From Methylocaldum sp035627495 (lineage in GTDB: Bacteria > Pseudomonadota > Gammaproteobacteria > Methylococcales > Methylococcaceae), in NCBI RefSeq assembly GCF_035627495.1, contig NZ_DASPLO010000043.1:1-64000 (forward strand): 64,000 nucleotides of DNA. The letters run 5' to 3'. The notes under the pieces were generated by a model, which worked only from the letters and a program-made list of their open reading frames with translations, did no database searches and was not told the DNA's origin. Of this stretch, positions 54,992 to 63,972 are shown piece after piece. The position numbers and the translations under genes were made by a program. The stretch's first letter is position 1. The number at the start of each line of letters is the position of its first letter.

Positions 54992-56068
54992 TCAATCTCG
55001 CAAAGCCATGGTCGATTGCTCGACGGCATGGTAGAAGACACCCGTGTCCTCGATAAAGTAGTTGAAGAAGCCTCGCTGCACCGGAATCTCTATAGGGACC
55101 AGCTCGATTTCGTGGAATCCTTGCTCCTCCAGAGACCCTTTCAGCCGTGGGTTACGCAGCAGGCGGTTGACCAACTCGATTCGGGCGAGTTGCTGAGCAT
55201 AGGCGCCGTTGAACCAGAGTTCCGTCTCCAGGTCCTGAACCTCGATAAAGCTTTCCGGCAACTCGCCCACCCACTGGTACCGCTGTGGCCGCGGGATATA
55301 GATCACATGGGCGGCGCTCAGTTCCGAGAGAATGAACTGGCGCGCATAGGCGCCGTCGATGCGCTCTTGAGGTTTGCCATCGCGCTCGAATCCGTAAAGG
55401 CTTAGCCACAATGCATCCCGAACCGCCTCCGCCGTGATTTTCTCCGCCTTGACCGACGGCAAATCACCGCTCTTCCGCATCGCCTGCGCGTGCGCATCGT
55501 CTGGACGCCGTTCCCGGCGCTCCTGCTGGACCACTCGGTACGCCTCCCATGCGGCGGTATTCATGTGGAGGTGCTCGGTCCCTAAACGCGGGCTGAAGCT
55601 ATTGAAGAAGATGGCGATATCACTCGCATTGAACGCCTCTGCGATCTGGTGATAAATCTCTTCCGACCGTGTGGGCACGAGGAGTTGGGCTGGAAACCAG
55701 AGATCCCACCACTGCTCGGGGGGTGTCCGATACCATCGGGAGACGAGACGGGTGAAATACTCCGGAATCGCCGGCCGGAACACGCCCTCGCCGCCGTACA
55801 GATAGGCCAACCACGATCGGAGCATTGATGGCGGCAGCTGGCGCCAGATCGCAGAGCGGGTGTCATCGGCCGATCTCTTGAATTCCTGCTCGATGTCGTG
55901 CCCTTCCAGCCACCTCCAGGTCCAGTAAATCATTCCGGACGTGCAGGAGAGATGGGTCGGTGTTTTCCCTTCCTTTCCGGAGGCGTGCAGGAAGCCGACC
56001 CCATGGGCGTTTGAGCCGCCTATCCCGCCTAGAGCGAATGCGATGTTCCTTTGGCCGTTGACAGTCAT
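54992..56068 (-). CDS. Divergent patatin-like phospholipase-family protein
   Basis: 358 aa. A glycine-rich oxyanion motif (FALGGIGGSNAHGVGFLHA) at the N-terminus, a serine S44 in SCTSGMIYW at the position of the patatin nucleophile, and an ERIDGAYAR motif supplying the dyad aspartate (DGA). The elbow reads C-T-S-G-M rather than G-x-S-x-G, and the C-terminal two-thirds (many W, Y and R) do not resemble ordinary patatins, so activity is uncertain. Single gene, minus strand, in an accessory region. Confidence 0.6.
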   Translation of the reverse strand: MTVNGQRNIAFALGGIGGSNAHGVGFLHASGKEGKTPTHLSCTSGMIYWTWRWLEGHDIEQEFKRSADDTRSAIWRQLPPSMLRSWLAYLYGGEGVFRPAIPEYFTRLVSRWYRTPPEQWWDLWFPAQLLVPTRSEEIYHQIAEAFNASDIAIFFNSFSPRLGTEHLHMNTAAWEAYRVVQQERRERRPDDAHAQAMRKSGDLPSVKAEKITAEAVRDALWLSLYGFERDGKPQERIDGAYARQFILSELSAAHVIYIPRPQRYQWVGELPESFIEVQDLETELWFNGAYAQQLARIELVNRLLRNPRLKGSLEEQGFHEIELVPIEIPVQRGFFNYFIEDTGVFYHAVEQSTMALRD

Positions 56069-56378
56069 GTCCTATCCTCCATGTTAAGCGAGATATAACC
56101 TACGCATCCTTTGGCTATCCACTGGGCGCGATGCTTTCAGCAGCGTGCGCCAGACCTTGTCGTAACCGGCGCAGAGGAGCCCGCTTCCAGAACGAGCGTC
56201 GGCACAGACGTTCCGCCACCGTTTCGCTAGCGAGCTATGGCCGGCGAACTATCCGCACCCTTCAGGAGTTATTGTGGCACAGTCATGTGAAAACAATGAT
56301 GAGTTAGACCCATACGGTGCCGAGTGTCACGGTCAAGAAAGACTTACCGTAGCGCCGGGTTAAGCGAACGACTTCGGC
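56069..56378. other. Intergenic stretch with no supported feature
   Basis: About 310 bp between the patatin-like and CcbP-like genes. I see neither conserved reading frames nor strong hairpins in it. Confidence 0.5.
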
Positions 56379-56747
56379 TCAGAATTGATACCCCTGCCGA
56401 ACCCAATAGTGCCAGTCTTCGATTGCTTGAGCCGTTTCCTCGTCGGCGGCCATCGGCATCAACTGAGCGAGGGGCACGGCCAACTCTTCTTTTTCCCGGC
56501 GGATCAGGACAAACATCTCATGCTCACATTCCTCTTCCGGAGCCATCTCGATCACTTCCACCGCCTCGTTGATGTGCAGTGGAGAAATGGTCCGCCGGGC
56601 GACACAGTGGGCCGTGAACGGAAACCGGAGCTTATCCTGAAGGTAGTAATACCAGCCCATCGCACGCTCGGCTTCATCGTAGCAGTCGACGATGATTTCC
56701 ATAATAATCCGCTCCTCGCGTTCGGGATCACGCTTCGCCTCATTCAT
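56379..56747 (-). CDS. CcbP-type calcium-binding protein
   Basis: 122 aa. The core IIVDCYDEAERAMGWYYYLQ, then DKLRFPFTAHCVARRTISPL, matches the Calci_bind_CcbP family first described in cyanobacteria, an acidic protein binding calcium at surface carboxylates. The remainder is acidic (MAPEEECEHEMFV). In cyanobacteria CcbP buffers calcium during heterocyst development; in this organism the role is unknown. Single gene. Confidence 0.75.
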   Translation of the reverse strand: MNEAKRDPEREERIIMEIIVDCYDEAERAMGWYYYLQDKLRFPFTAHCVARRTISPLHINEAVEVIEMAPEEECEHEMFVLIRREKEELAVPLAQLMPMAADEETAQAIEDWHYWVRQGYQF

Positions 56748-56894
56748 AGGCCGCTCCGTGGGTTTGCCTCAAGATCACTTTCTTCGACCAAACCTGACCG
56801 TAAAGCGTTTAACCATTCCCGTAATGAAAACTACGGATTGGGCCCTTGTGTACCGCCCTCACAGAAGGTGTCAGGCTTTTGTTGTTTGACAATG

Positions 56895-57101
56895 CTAATG
56901 ATGGCGAGGATTTAGGCATTCGGCTTTACGCACTTGCCACCCCTTGGCCATATAGTCGGTTAGCGGCCACAACGAGCCGGCCACAGGATATTGCGGACAG
57001 CTGAGGGCGCCCTCATTGCAAACGCGAATCATGGCTGCAACATGGGCGCTATAGGTCGGATTCAACTCGTTCGCGCTGTTTGGAGACTTGCGCGTATTCA
57101 T
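56895..57101 (-). CDS. Short hypothetical protein (uncertain)
   Basis: 68 aa from ATG 57101. The sequence (VAAMIRVCNEGALSCPQYPV, later LWPLTDYMAKGWQVRKAECL) has a plausible composition with two spaced cysteines and ends before the sdaA promoter region. The frame continues upstream as antisense to the dehydratase gene. No family recognised; may be spurious. Confidence 0.35.
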   Translation of the reverse strand: MNTRKSPNSANELNPTYSAHVAAMIRVCNEGALSCPQYPVAGSLWPLTDYMAKGWQVRKAECLNPRHH

Positions 57102-57179
57102 CCGAGTGATCTTCCCCGCCGATTTGCGGCACAATGAGCTTTTTATTCGGAACATCCGACTTTCGACAGCGATCCTCGC

Positions 57180-58595
57180 ATGGACTCCATCAGCGCGTTC
57201 GACATTATCAAAGTGGGTATCGGCCCTTCGAGCTCCCATACCATGGGGCCGTGGGAGGCCGCGCGGCTGTTCGTGCGCGAGTTGCCCGACCCGGACGCCG
57301 TCGTCTCGGTCACCGTCAGGCTGTATGGGTCTCTGGCCAAGACCGGCGCGGGCCACGGCACCGACGTGGCCGTGCTGATGGGACTGTCCGGCGAGGACTA
57401 CACGCGCATCGACACCGGCGCCATTCCGGCTAAGCTCGACAAGATCAAATCCGGCGGGCGCATCGCTCTGGGCGGCCGCCGAGAGCTGCCGTTCGCGGTT
57501 GAGCGGGACCTGATCTTCGATCATGCGACCACGCTGCCCTACCATGCCAACGGGATGAGGTTTCAGGCTAGGCTTCTGGATGATTCGGTCGTTACCCGGA
57601 CTTACTATTCGCTCGGCGGCGGATTCATCGCAACCGAGACGGAAGCGGACCCGTCGGCGGAACGGAGGATCGTCACGCCCTACCCCTGCCATAGCGGTGG
57701 CGATCTGGTCCGCAACTGCCGGATGCTGGGTCTGTCGGTTTCCGAACTCACTTATCTGAATGAGCAGGCATGGCGAACCCGCCGCGAGATCGATGCGCAG
57801 GCGCTTGGGCTTTGGCGGGAAATCCGCGCCTGCGTCTTCCGGGGCGTGAACCGCGAGGGGTATTTGCCCGGCGGGCTCCGAGTCAAACGCCGGGCCGCCG
57901 CGATCAACCGCAAACTCTTAGGTGCCGCCGTTTGCGAGAGCGTCGACTCGTGGCTGGACCTGCTCAGGCAGCAGCCCCGCGACTTTACCCGCGTCAATAT
58001 GTGGATTTCCTGCTTCGCCCTGGCGGTCAACGAAGAGAACGCCTCGTTCGGGCGGATCGTGACGGCGCCCACCAACGGTGCCGCCGGCGTCATTCCGGCG
58101 GTGTTGATGTATGCCTGGTGTTTCGTCGACGGGTTCGACGAGGATAAGGTCATCCGCTTCCTCCTGGTCGCCGGAGAAATCGGCACCCTGTTCAAAAAGA
58201 ATGCGACCATTTCCGCCGCCATGGGCGGCTGCCAGGCCGAGATCGGCGTGTCCTCGGCCATGGCGGCGGCGGGGTTGGCCGAAGTCTTGGGAGGCTCGCC
58301 GGAACAGGTGCTCCAGGCTGCCGAGATCGCCATGGAACACCATCTGGGGCTGACCTGCGATCCGGTCGGCGGATTGGTGCAGATTCCCTGCATCGAGCGC
58401 AACAGCATGGGCGCGGTGAAAGCCATCACGGCCGCGAATATGGCCCTGCAGAGCGACCCGGCGGAAGCCCGAGTGAGCCTCGACGCGGTGATCCGGACCA
58501 TGTGGCAAACCGCTCAGGACATGAACAGCCGCTACAAGGAAACCGCGGAAGGCGGCTTGGCGATGCAGATCCCGGTTAACGTCCCGGAATGCTGA
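57180..58595 (+). CDS. sdaA: L-serine ammonia-lyase (iron-sulfur type)
   Basis: 471 aa, single-chain SdaA/SdaB. The N-terminal beta domain (SISAFDIIKVGIGPSSSHTM) and the catalytic domain with the 4Fe-4S cysteines in GGCQAEIG, LTCDPVGGLV and QIPCIERN are all present. It deaminates serine to pyruvate and ammonia. The oxygen-labile cluster is typical. The gene stands alone with a start 103 nt after a possible short minus-strand gene. Confidence 0.95.
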   Translation: MDSISAFDIIKVGIGPSSSHTMGPWEAARLFVRELPDPDAVVSVTVRLYGSLAKTGAGHGTDVAVLMGLSGEDYTRIDTGAIPAKLDKIKSGGRIALGGRRELPFAVERDLIFDHATTLPYHANGMRFQARLLDDSVVTRTYYSLGGGFIATETEADPSAERRIVTPYPCHSGGDLVRNCRMLGLSVSELTYLNEQAWRTRREIDAQALGLWREIRACVFRGVNREGYLPGGLRVKRRAAAINRKLLGAAVCESVDSWLDLLRQQPRDFTRVNMWISCFALAVNEENASFGRIVTAPTNGAAGVIPAVLMYAWCFVDGFDEDKVIRFLLVAGEIGTLFKKNATISAAMGGCQAEIGVSSAMAAAGLAEVLGGSPEQVLQAAEIAMEHHLGLTCDPVGGLVQIPCIERNSMGAVKAITAANMALQSDPAEARVSLDAVIRTMWQTAQDMNSRYKETAEGGLAMQIPVNVPEC

Positions 58596-58659
58596 ACGGC
58601 GAGGCGTGGGCGCCAGTCGTTAGGGACAGACTCACGGATTCAAAATCGCTTTCGCCTTC

Positions 58660-59280
58660 TCAGGCTTTGCGCCATACACTGGCCAGCCAGGGTTGCTGCT
58701 CGCGGGGCAGGCCGCTGGGGCGGTAGTAATGGGTCAATTCCGCGAACCCGGCGGACGTCAGGAAACGGCGCCAGGTGTCGAGGTCGTGGAAGGCTCCGTA
58801 CCGCCCATGACTCCACCCTTCCTCGTTCCGGCCCCGCGGATTCGAGCTGAACAACACGCCGTCCGACTTTAGCGTCGCATGCAGCTCTCCAAGGATGCGC
58901 GGCAACTCGCGGCTAGGCACATGAAAGAGAGAGGCATTGGCGAAAACCCCATGAAAGTACTCGTCCGGCAGATCGAGCCGGAGAAAGTCCTGGTGCCAAG
59001 CTTCGCAGCCGCTGTAAGCGCGGGCCAGTTCCACAAACCGAAGGGCGCCGTCCAATCCTATGGCTCGATGTCCCAAGTCGGTAAACGCCTTGAGATCGCG
59101 ACCCGGTCCGCAGCCGAAATCGAGTATGGTGTACGGCGGCTCATCGCGGAGGTAACCCAGCAGGGCCGCGATGTTCTGACTGACGTCGTGGTTGCGGGTG
59201 CCTTCGAAAAAGGCTTCGGCATTCCGATCGTAATGCGCCAGGGTAATGGCGGAGATTTCTTCCAGCGTTTGAGGATTTAT
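58660..59280 (-). CDS. Class I SAM-dependent methyltransferase lacking a standard start codon
   Basis: Homology runs from 59280: NPQTLEEISAITLAHYDRNA, then FFEGTRNHDVSQNIAALLGY and the SAM motif TILDFGCGPGRDLKAF. The rest (LDGALRFVELAR, LHATLKSDGVLFSSNPRG) completes the fold. The codon before NPQ is ATA; an in-frame TGA is 5 codons further upstream and no ATG, GTG or TTG occurs until TTG 59076, which lies after the SAM motif. Either ATA serves as a rare start or the gene is silenced by a point change. The product is 206 aa when read from ATA. Confidence 0.6.
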   Translation of the reverse strand: MNPQTLEEISAITLAHYDRNAEAFFEGTRNHDVSQNIAALLGYLRDEPPYTILDFGCGPGRDLKAFTDLGHRAIGLDGALRFVELARAYSGCEAWHQDFLRLDLPDEYFHGVFANASLFHVPSRELPRILGELHATLKSDGVLFSSNPRGRNEEGWSHGRYGAFHDLDTWRRFLTSAGFAELTHYYRPSGLPREQQPWLASVWRKA

Positions 59281-59384
59281 GGCCGGCCCGATTCATGTTG
59301 AGTTTTGGCGGATGAGGATCGCATGCTAAGTTGCCGGGTTATCGGGAAACCGTTCGCCATCCCCGATTGCTTCCCCGTTACCCC

Positions 59385-60755
59385 TTACTTCAGCGCTTCC
59401 GGGTTGACCTCGACCCGGCCGATCCACCACCGGTTGATCCCCCATAGCGCAATGCCGACGCCCAGCAGAGCAAGCGCGATCACATAGTCGCTGGCCGGCC
59501 GCCCGGACAGCACCGGGAGGGCCAGGTAGCCGCAGAAGAGCGCGCCCAGCACGGGCGCTGCGGTAGGCGCCCGGAAGTGTGTGTGCTCGACTTTTTCCCG
59601 GCGCAGTACCAGGCACGCGATGTTGACCCCCGTGAAGATGCACAGCAGGAGCAGGGCCGTAGTGCCGCCGAGCTTCCTCACGCCGTCCTCGCCGGCCGCG
59701 ACGAGCAGCCCCACCGCGATCACGGTGGTGAACAGGATCGACACCCAGGGCGTGCGCCGGGACGGGTGCACGGCGCCGAACACTGGAGGCAAAATCCGCT
59801 CGTTCGCCATGCCGTACAGCAGCCGACTGGCCATCAACATGTTGATCAGGGCCGAGTTGATCACGGCGAGCAAACCGATGCCGGCGAACACCTTCAGCGG
59901 GAACGCGGGGGCGCCGATGGCGACCACTTTCAAGAGCGCATCGGACCTTGCGGCGGAAAGCTCTTCGGCCGGGACCAGCAGCGAGGCGGTGAGCGCCACC
60001 AGCCCGTAGATCAGGGCCGCGACGGCCAGCCCGGACAGCAACGACCGCGGAAAGATCCGCGCCGGGTCCAGGCACTCCTCGGCCATGTTCACCGAGTCCT
60101 CGAACCCGACCATTGCGAAAAAGGCTAGCGAAGTGGCCGCCGTGATCGAGAGCAGCAGGCTTTGGTCCGCGGTGCGGATCTCGAGAAGCCGGCTCGGCTC
60201 GCCCTGGCCGCTCCCCACCGCGTACACGCCGATTGCGATGATGATCAAAAGGCCCAATAACTCAACGCCGGTGAGCACCGCATTGGCCTTCACCGACTCG
60301 GCCACCCCTCGAAAGTTGATCAGCCCCAGGGCGATGAGAAACCCGACCGCCACCGGCATCACCGGACAGGGGACGAACGGCTGGAGGTAGGTGGCGCCGA
60401 ACGCGCGGGCCGCCGCGGCGGCGGAAGCAATGCCCGAGCACATCACGGCGAAGGCGACCAGGAAGGTCAGAAACGGGATCCGGAACGCCCGCTGGGTGTA
60501 CAGCGCCGCGCCGGCTGCGCGGGGATATTTGCCGACCAGTTCCAGATAGCTGAACGCGGTGAGGAACGCGACCCCGAACGCCAGCAGGAACGGCAGCCAC
60601 AGCGCACCCCCGATCTGGCCGGCCACGCTGCCGATAAGCGCGTAGATGCCGGTGCCGATCACGTCGCCAATCACGAAGAAGAACAGCAGCTTGGGGCCGA
60701 TCGCCCGCTTCAGCGCCAGCGGGGCCGCAACCGCGCGCCGGGTGGTATCGCTCAT
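59385..60755 (-). CDS. APC-superfamily amino acid permease
   Basis: 456 aa with about 12 helices. Helix 1 reads LLFFFVIGDVIGTGIYALIG, the broken-helix site. The subgroup is related to amino-acid transporters with SYLELVGKYPRAAGAALY. ATG 60755 shares its A with the TGA of the VIT-family gene, so both form one operon in the order VIT then permease. A longer start at 60788 would overlap the VIT gene more. Substrate unknown. Confidence 0.88.
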   Translation of the reverse strand: MSDTTRRAVAAPLALKRAIGPKLLFFFVIGDVIGTGIYALIGSVAGQIGGALWLPFLLAFGVAFLTAFSYLELVGKYPRAAGAALYTQRAFRIPFLTFLVAFAVMCSGIASAAAAARAFGATYLQPFVPCPVMPVAVGFLIALGLINFRGVAESVKANAVLTGVELLGLLIIIAIGVYAVGSGQGEPSRLLEIRTADQSLLLSITAATSLAFFAMVGFEDSVNMAEECLDPARIFPRSLLSGLAVAALIYGLVALTASLLVPAEELSAARSDALLKVVAIGAPAFPLKVFAGIGLLAVINSALINMLMASRLLYGMANERILPPVFGAVHPSRRTPWVSILFTTVIAVGLLVAAGEDGVRKLGGTTALLLLCIFTGVNIACLVLRREKVEHTHFRAPTAAPVLGALFCGYLALPVLSGRPASDYVIALALLGVGIALWGINRWWIGRVEVNPEALK

Positions 60756-61801
60756 CAGATTAGGCCGGGCGCGTGAGGGGCGATCCATGAGCCGATGGCA
60801 TACGTCACGATGCCGGCCATACCGCCGATCAGCACCATCCGCAGCCCGCCCAACAAGGCACTCCGGCCGGTGAAAAGGCTTAGACAGGCGCCGATCGCGA
60901 ACAGGCTGACCCCGGCCAAGAGGCCGGCCATCCGCACGCCTTGGTGCAGGTTCAGATGGAGGAGGAACGGAATGAGCGGAATGATCGCGCCCGCCGAAAA
61001 CGCCAGGAACGAAAGCAGCGCGGCGCCCCAGGGCGAACCCAGATCGTCCGGGTTCACGCCCAGCTCTTCGCGCGCCAGGAGATCCAAGGCGTTCTCCGGG
61101 TTGCTCATCATCTGCCGGGTGGCGCGGCGTGCCTGCTGCAAACTCATGCCGCGGGCGGCGTAAATGACCGCCAATTCCTCCACCTCTTCCTCGGGAAACA
61201 TCGCCAATTCGGCACGTTCGAGATCAATCTGGTACTCGAACAATTCCCGTTGTGACCGCATCGACACGTATTCCCCCGCCGCCATGGACAAAGCCCCGGC
61301 CAACAAACCGGCAATGCCGGCCATCAACACCACCCCGGTCTCGGTATTGGCTCCGGCCATACCCAAGATCAGGCTGGTATTCGACACCAGCCCATCATTG
61401 ATACCGAATACGGCCGCCCGGAGGTTGCCCCCCGCCATCCCCTTGTGCCGGCGCCCCACGTCCTCGGCCGCGGTGGGCATCGCATGGCGTACCTCCAGCC
61501 CCCGGCCCGCATAGGCGGAAAGCCCCCGGATCTTCATACTGGCCAGAACCGGGCGTAGAGCCTTCGGCCCGAACATCCGAACCAGACGGCCGATCAGTCG
61601 TGCCCGCAGCGTCGGCTTAAAAGGCCTTAACTCCGTGCCTTCCGCCTTCAAACGGTTCTCCCAGAGTGCGGCTTGAGCCTCGGCCTGCTCGGCGAGCGTG
61701 CAAAACAAACGCCGCATCCGACGGTCGCTCTCAGAGGCAACGATAACCCGATACAACCAGGCCGACTGCTTTTCCTGAAACCAACTGTCGAAAAGGGACA
61801 T
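60755..61801 (-). CDS. VIT1/CCC1-family iron/manganese transporter with ferritin-like N-domain
   Basis: 348 aa. The N-terminal helical domain (about 1-110; FCTLAEQAEAQAALWENRL) resembles the rubrerythrin/ferritin-like module of MbfA-type exporters. The membrane part begins AAVFGINDGLVSNTSLILGM (VIT signature) and holds five helices. A cytoplasmic metal-binding segment lies after helix 2 (EYVSMRSQRELFEYQIDLER). Such fusions export Fe(II)/Mn(II) under peroxide or iron stress. ATG 61801 is preferred over the 61900 extension. Confidence 0.88.
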   Translation of the reverse strand: MSLFDSWFQEKQSAWLYRVIVASESDRRMRRLFCTLAEQAEAQAALWENRLKAEGTELRPFKPTLRARLIGRLVRMFGPKALRPVLASMKIRGLSAYAGRGLEVRHAMPTAAEDVGRRHKGMAGGNLRAAVFGINDGLVSNTSLILGMAGANTETGVVLMAGIAGLLAGALSMAAGEYVSMRSQRELFEYQIDLERAELAMFPEEEVEELAVIYAARGMSLQQARRATRQMMSNPENALDLLAREELGVNPDDLGSPWGAALLSFLAFSAGAIIPLIPFLLHLNLHQGVRMAGLLAGVSLFAIGACLSLFTGRSALLGGLRMVLIGGMAGIVTYAIGSWIAPHAPGLI

Positions 61802-62191
61802 GGATAGTGTGGGATGAGGGGAAGTTGAGTGTGGTAGGGATGTGGGCATGCAACCTTGTGTCGTTACCCCCAGTGGAGATCTTAACGATTTTGGCGACAA
61901 GAAAACATAAGGGTTGGTGGGTGAACCGACGGTCTGATCATGTCCAGCGTGCCCCCTTACCCTCTCTCGCGAAGATTAGCGGAAGATTCTAACCGGTCGC
62001 GCAGCCAAGCCATGACGCGCAGCATCTCGTCGGCGTTCAGGTTGACGTTCTGCGGCCCCATCAAGTCCGACCTATTCGAGTTCGACCGGCGGCTCGGGGG
62101 CATCCGCCTCGGCAATCCCAAGTTGCGCCGTAAGAACTTGGTGTTCGTCGGAGGTCGGGGCAGGTTGCCGTCATCATCAATGCGCATCCTC
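61802..62191. other. Non-coding stretch upstream of the VIT gene
   Basis: No convincing gene. A minus-strand frame at 61957-62187 encodes an Arg/Asn-rich 76-residue sequence ending in ADEMLRVMAWLRDRLESSAN, which has no recognised family. It is probably a remnant or chance frame. Confidence 0.35.
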
Positions 62192-62409
62192 AGAAGCTGT
62201 CATCAAACTACTGCGCGCCGCCATGCCGGCGTTGCTCAAGGGCTCAAAATCCTCATGTACACCTCTGTACACTCCGGTTATTACTCGCCCCATCCCTGGG
62301 GTTCGCCCTGCGGGCCAGCCTACGGCTGTTCCCTTCGCGTGTCCCGCGCTCCGGGTCGCTCTTTCGCGCCTTGTCCTGACATCGCTCGTGACGTTTGAAG
62401 ACAGCTTCT
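62192..62409. mobile_element. MITE-like element sharing its core with 52816-52981
   Basis: Ends AGAAGCTGTCATCAAAC and GTTTGAAGACAGCTTCT are inverted repeats with one mismatch. Reverse-complemented, the core contains CGTCACGAGCG, then CCGGAGTGTACA, TACATGAGGATTTTGAGC and GCGCAGTAG, in the same order as in the element at 52816. It carries no gene. The terminal repeats differ from those of the other copy. Confidence 0.6.
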
Positions 62410-62578
62410 TAGGGCTGAAGGGACCCGCGATTATAGCCAGGCTTCGCGTTTGGCTAAGGGATGATGCATGAAATCGACTAGACTGACGGAGACCCTCGGG
62501 AGTACCGGCTGGGCGCCTTAATCCCCGGTCTATCACATTTTCGTTCACTCAACCGAACCCTTCTCAAAGAAAAAGAAC

Positions 62579-63217
62579 ATGAAAAATATCCCGGTTACCC
62601 ATTCCACTCCCCCATTAATCACCCGCCTCATGGTGTGGGGCGCACTCGCGAGCCTTCTGCTCTTAACCGTGGGGTGTGCCACGAACATCAAGCCCACCAC
62701 CGCGCAAAATCCGCCGCCCAAGGAGAAATTCTCGGCATTCAACCGCTTTGAGCTGCACCCGCTGCTGGCGGCCAATGCCACGGTCGCCGAGGAAAAGGCG
62801 GCTTTGGCAAAGATTCAGGAGAACCTCGATGAGCAGCTCAAAAGTCGGCTCGATCAATGGAATGCCAAACCGGTTCGAGGGCCATCGCGGACGCTGGTGA
62901 TCGAGCCCATCGTGACGGATCTCAAGTTCGTCGGAGGCGGCACCCGCTTTTTCGCAGGCGCCTTGGCCGGCAGCTCCGCAGTCGTGATGCGGGCAAGATT
63001 TAAAGACAAGGAAACCCAAGAAGAGGTGGCGTATCCGGAGCTCTACGCCCACGCCGCGGCAATGGGGGGCGCCTTCTCGGTCGGAGGCACGGACAACGCG
63101 ATGCTGGTCCGCATCGCCAACTCGCTCGCCGCCTATGTCTTCACCAACTACAAGCAGGCCGTTGGCGGACCCGTAATGCCGCCCGAAGTAGAGGCCGCCT
63201 CGATCGCGACCGAATAA
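62579..63217 (+). CDS. DUF4410-type lipoprotein
   Basis: 212 aa. The signal sequence ends in the lipobox LLTVGC, predicting a lipid-anchored envelope protein. The domain FELHPLLAANATVAEEKAAL, then LVIEPIVTDLKFVGGGTRFF, AGALAGSSAVVMRARFKD and the closing ANSLAAYVFTNYKQ match DUF4410 lipoproteins. Role unknown; members are probably structural or surface-associated. ATG 62579 begins the signal; an A/G-rich stretch lies just upstream. Confidence 0.8.
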   Translation: MKNIPVTHSTPPLITRLMVWGALASLLLLTVGCATNIKPTTAQNPPPKEKFSAFNRFELHPLLAANATVAEEKAALAKIQENLDEQLKSRLDQWNAKPVRGPSRTLVIEPIVTDLKFVGGGTRFFAGALAGSSAVVMRARFKDKETQEEVAYPELYAHAAAMGGAFSVGGTDNAMLVRIANSLAAYVFTNYKQAVGGPVMPPEVEAASIATE

Positions 63218-63710
63218 GGCCAATCCGGATCCTTTATAAGATTTCCGTTGGCCGGCGATAAGGCCGGCCAGTACCGCTCGATTGCGTCGCCATTTTTTAC
63301 AAAACTTTCGTTCGACCGATCCCGACTCAACCAAGGATCGAGGCCTGGCTCGACAATGGCTCGACGCCCGATCGCGATGCCTTGTGGATCGCCTGCGACC
63401 GCCGCTCTTGCAGCGAATGTAATGGAGAGACTCAACGTGCTGATTTGATCGAAATTTCTGCGACCGGCTCACACCAGCGTTGTTAACGCCATTTCCCTTC
63501 GACGCCATCGCTCGGCATCCCGTCACCCCGCGTTTCGTATCCCGGAGTCCGTCAACATCAGGCCGCATAAGCCGACCCATATTGTTTCCATATAAAAGCA
63601 TTATATTAAAATAATAAAGCGATTATTTCCTGATTTTATAACAATATTGCTAACAAGCCCTTTGAATTTTAGTTATGATTATTTCCGTAAATAAAATTAT
63701 GGAGGTGTTC
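63218..63710. other. Intergenic stretch with AT-rich right part
   Basis: The left 300 bp show no supported gene or hairpin. The right part (about 63590-63700) is strikingly AT-rich compared with the rest of the window and likely contains the promoter of the small membrane protein gene, but no clear -35/-10 pair at normal spacing was found. Confidence 0.45.
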
Positions 63711-63911
63711 ATGAACGCTTTATTGCTCATTTTGGTCATCCCGTTTTTGGTGCTGCTCCTAGTACTGAGCCTTCTTGCACTGATGCTGGTGGCCGCCGCC
63801 GTTTTTGAATTCCCGCTGGTCATGCTGATTGCCGTGGGCCTTGGTTTATTAGTTCGCCAAGTCCTGCCAAGCCTGGGCAAAAAGCAGGACGTTTTATGCG
63901 AGCAGCTGTAA
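63711..63911 (+). CDS. Small double-hydrophobic membrane protein
   Basis: 66 aa. Two hydrophobic stretches (LLLILVIPFLVLLLVLSLLA and FEFPLVMLIAVGLGLLVRQV) leave a short basic/acidic C-terminal tail. No family recognised. ATG 63711 follows a strong GGAGGTG site at 63701-63707; an in-frame start at 63675 lacks one. It is followed by a terminator, so it is a complete small transcription unit. Confidence 0.65.
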   Translation: MNALLLILVIPFLVLLLVLSLLALMLVAAAVFEFPLVMLIAVGLGLLVRQVLPSLGKKQDVLCEQL

Positions 63912-63938
63912 CGCTTCGGTCTCCGTCGACTTCAAACG

Positions 63939-63972
63939 AATCCCAGTCCCAGTGGCTGGGATTTGTTTTTTT
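63939..63972 (+). terminator. Rho-independent terminator of the small membrane protein gene
   Basis: AATCCCAG pairs with CTGGGATT around a nine-base loop and is followed by TGTTTTTTT. Confidence 0.85.

Noticed and set aside
61957..62187. Minus-strand 76-residue frame
   Set aside because: No similarity, no ribosome binding site, and it abuts a miniature element; probably chance.
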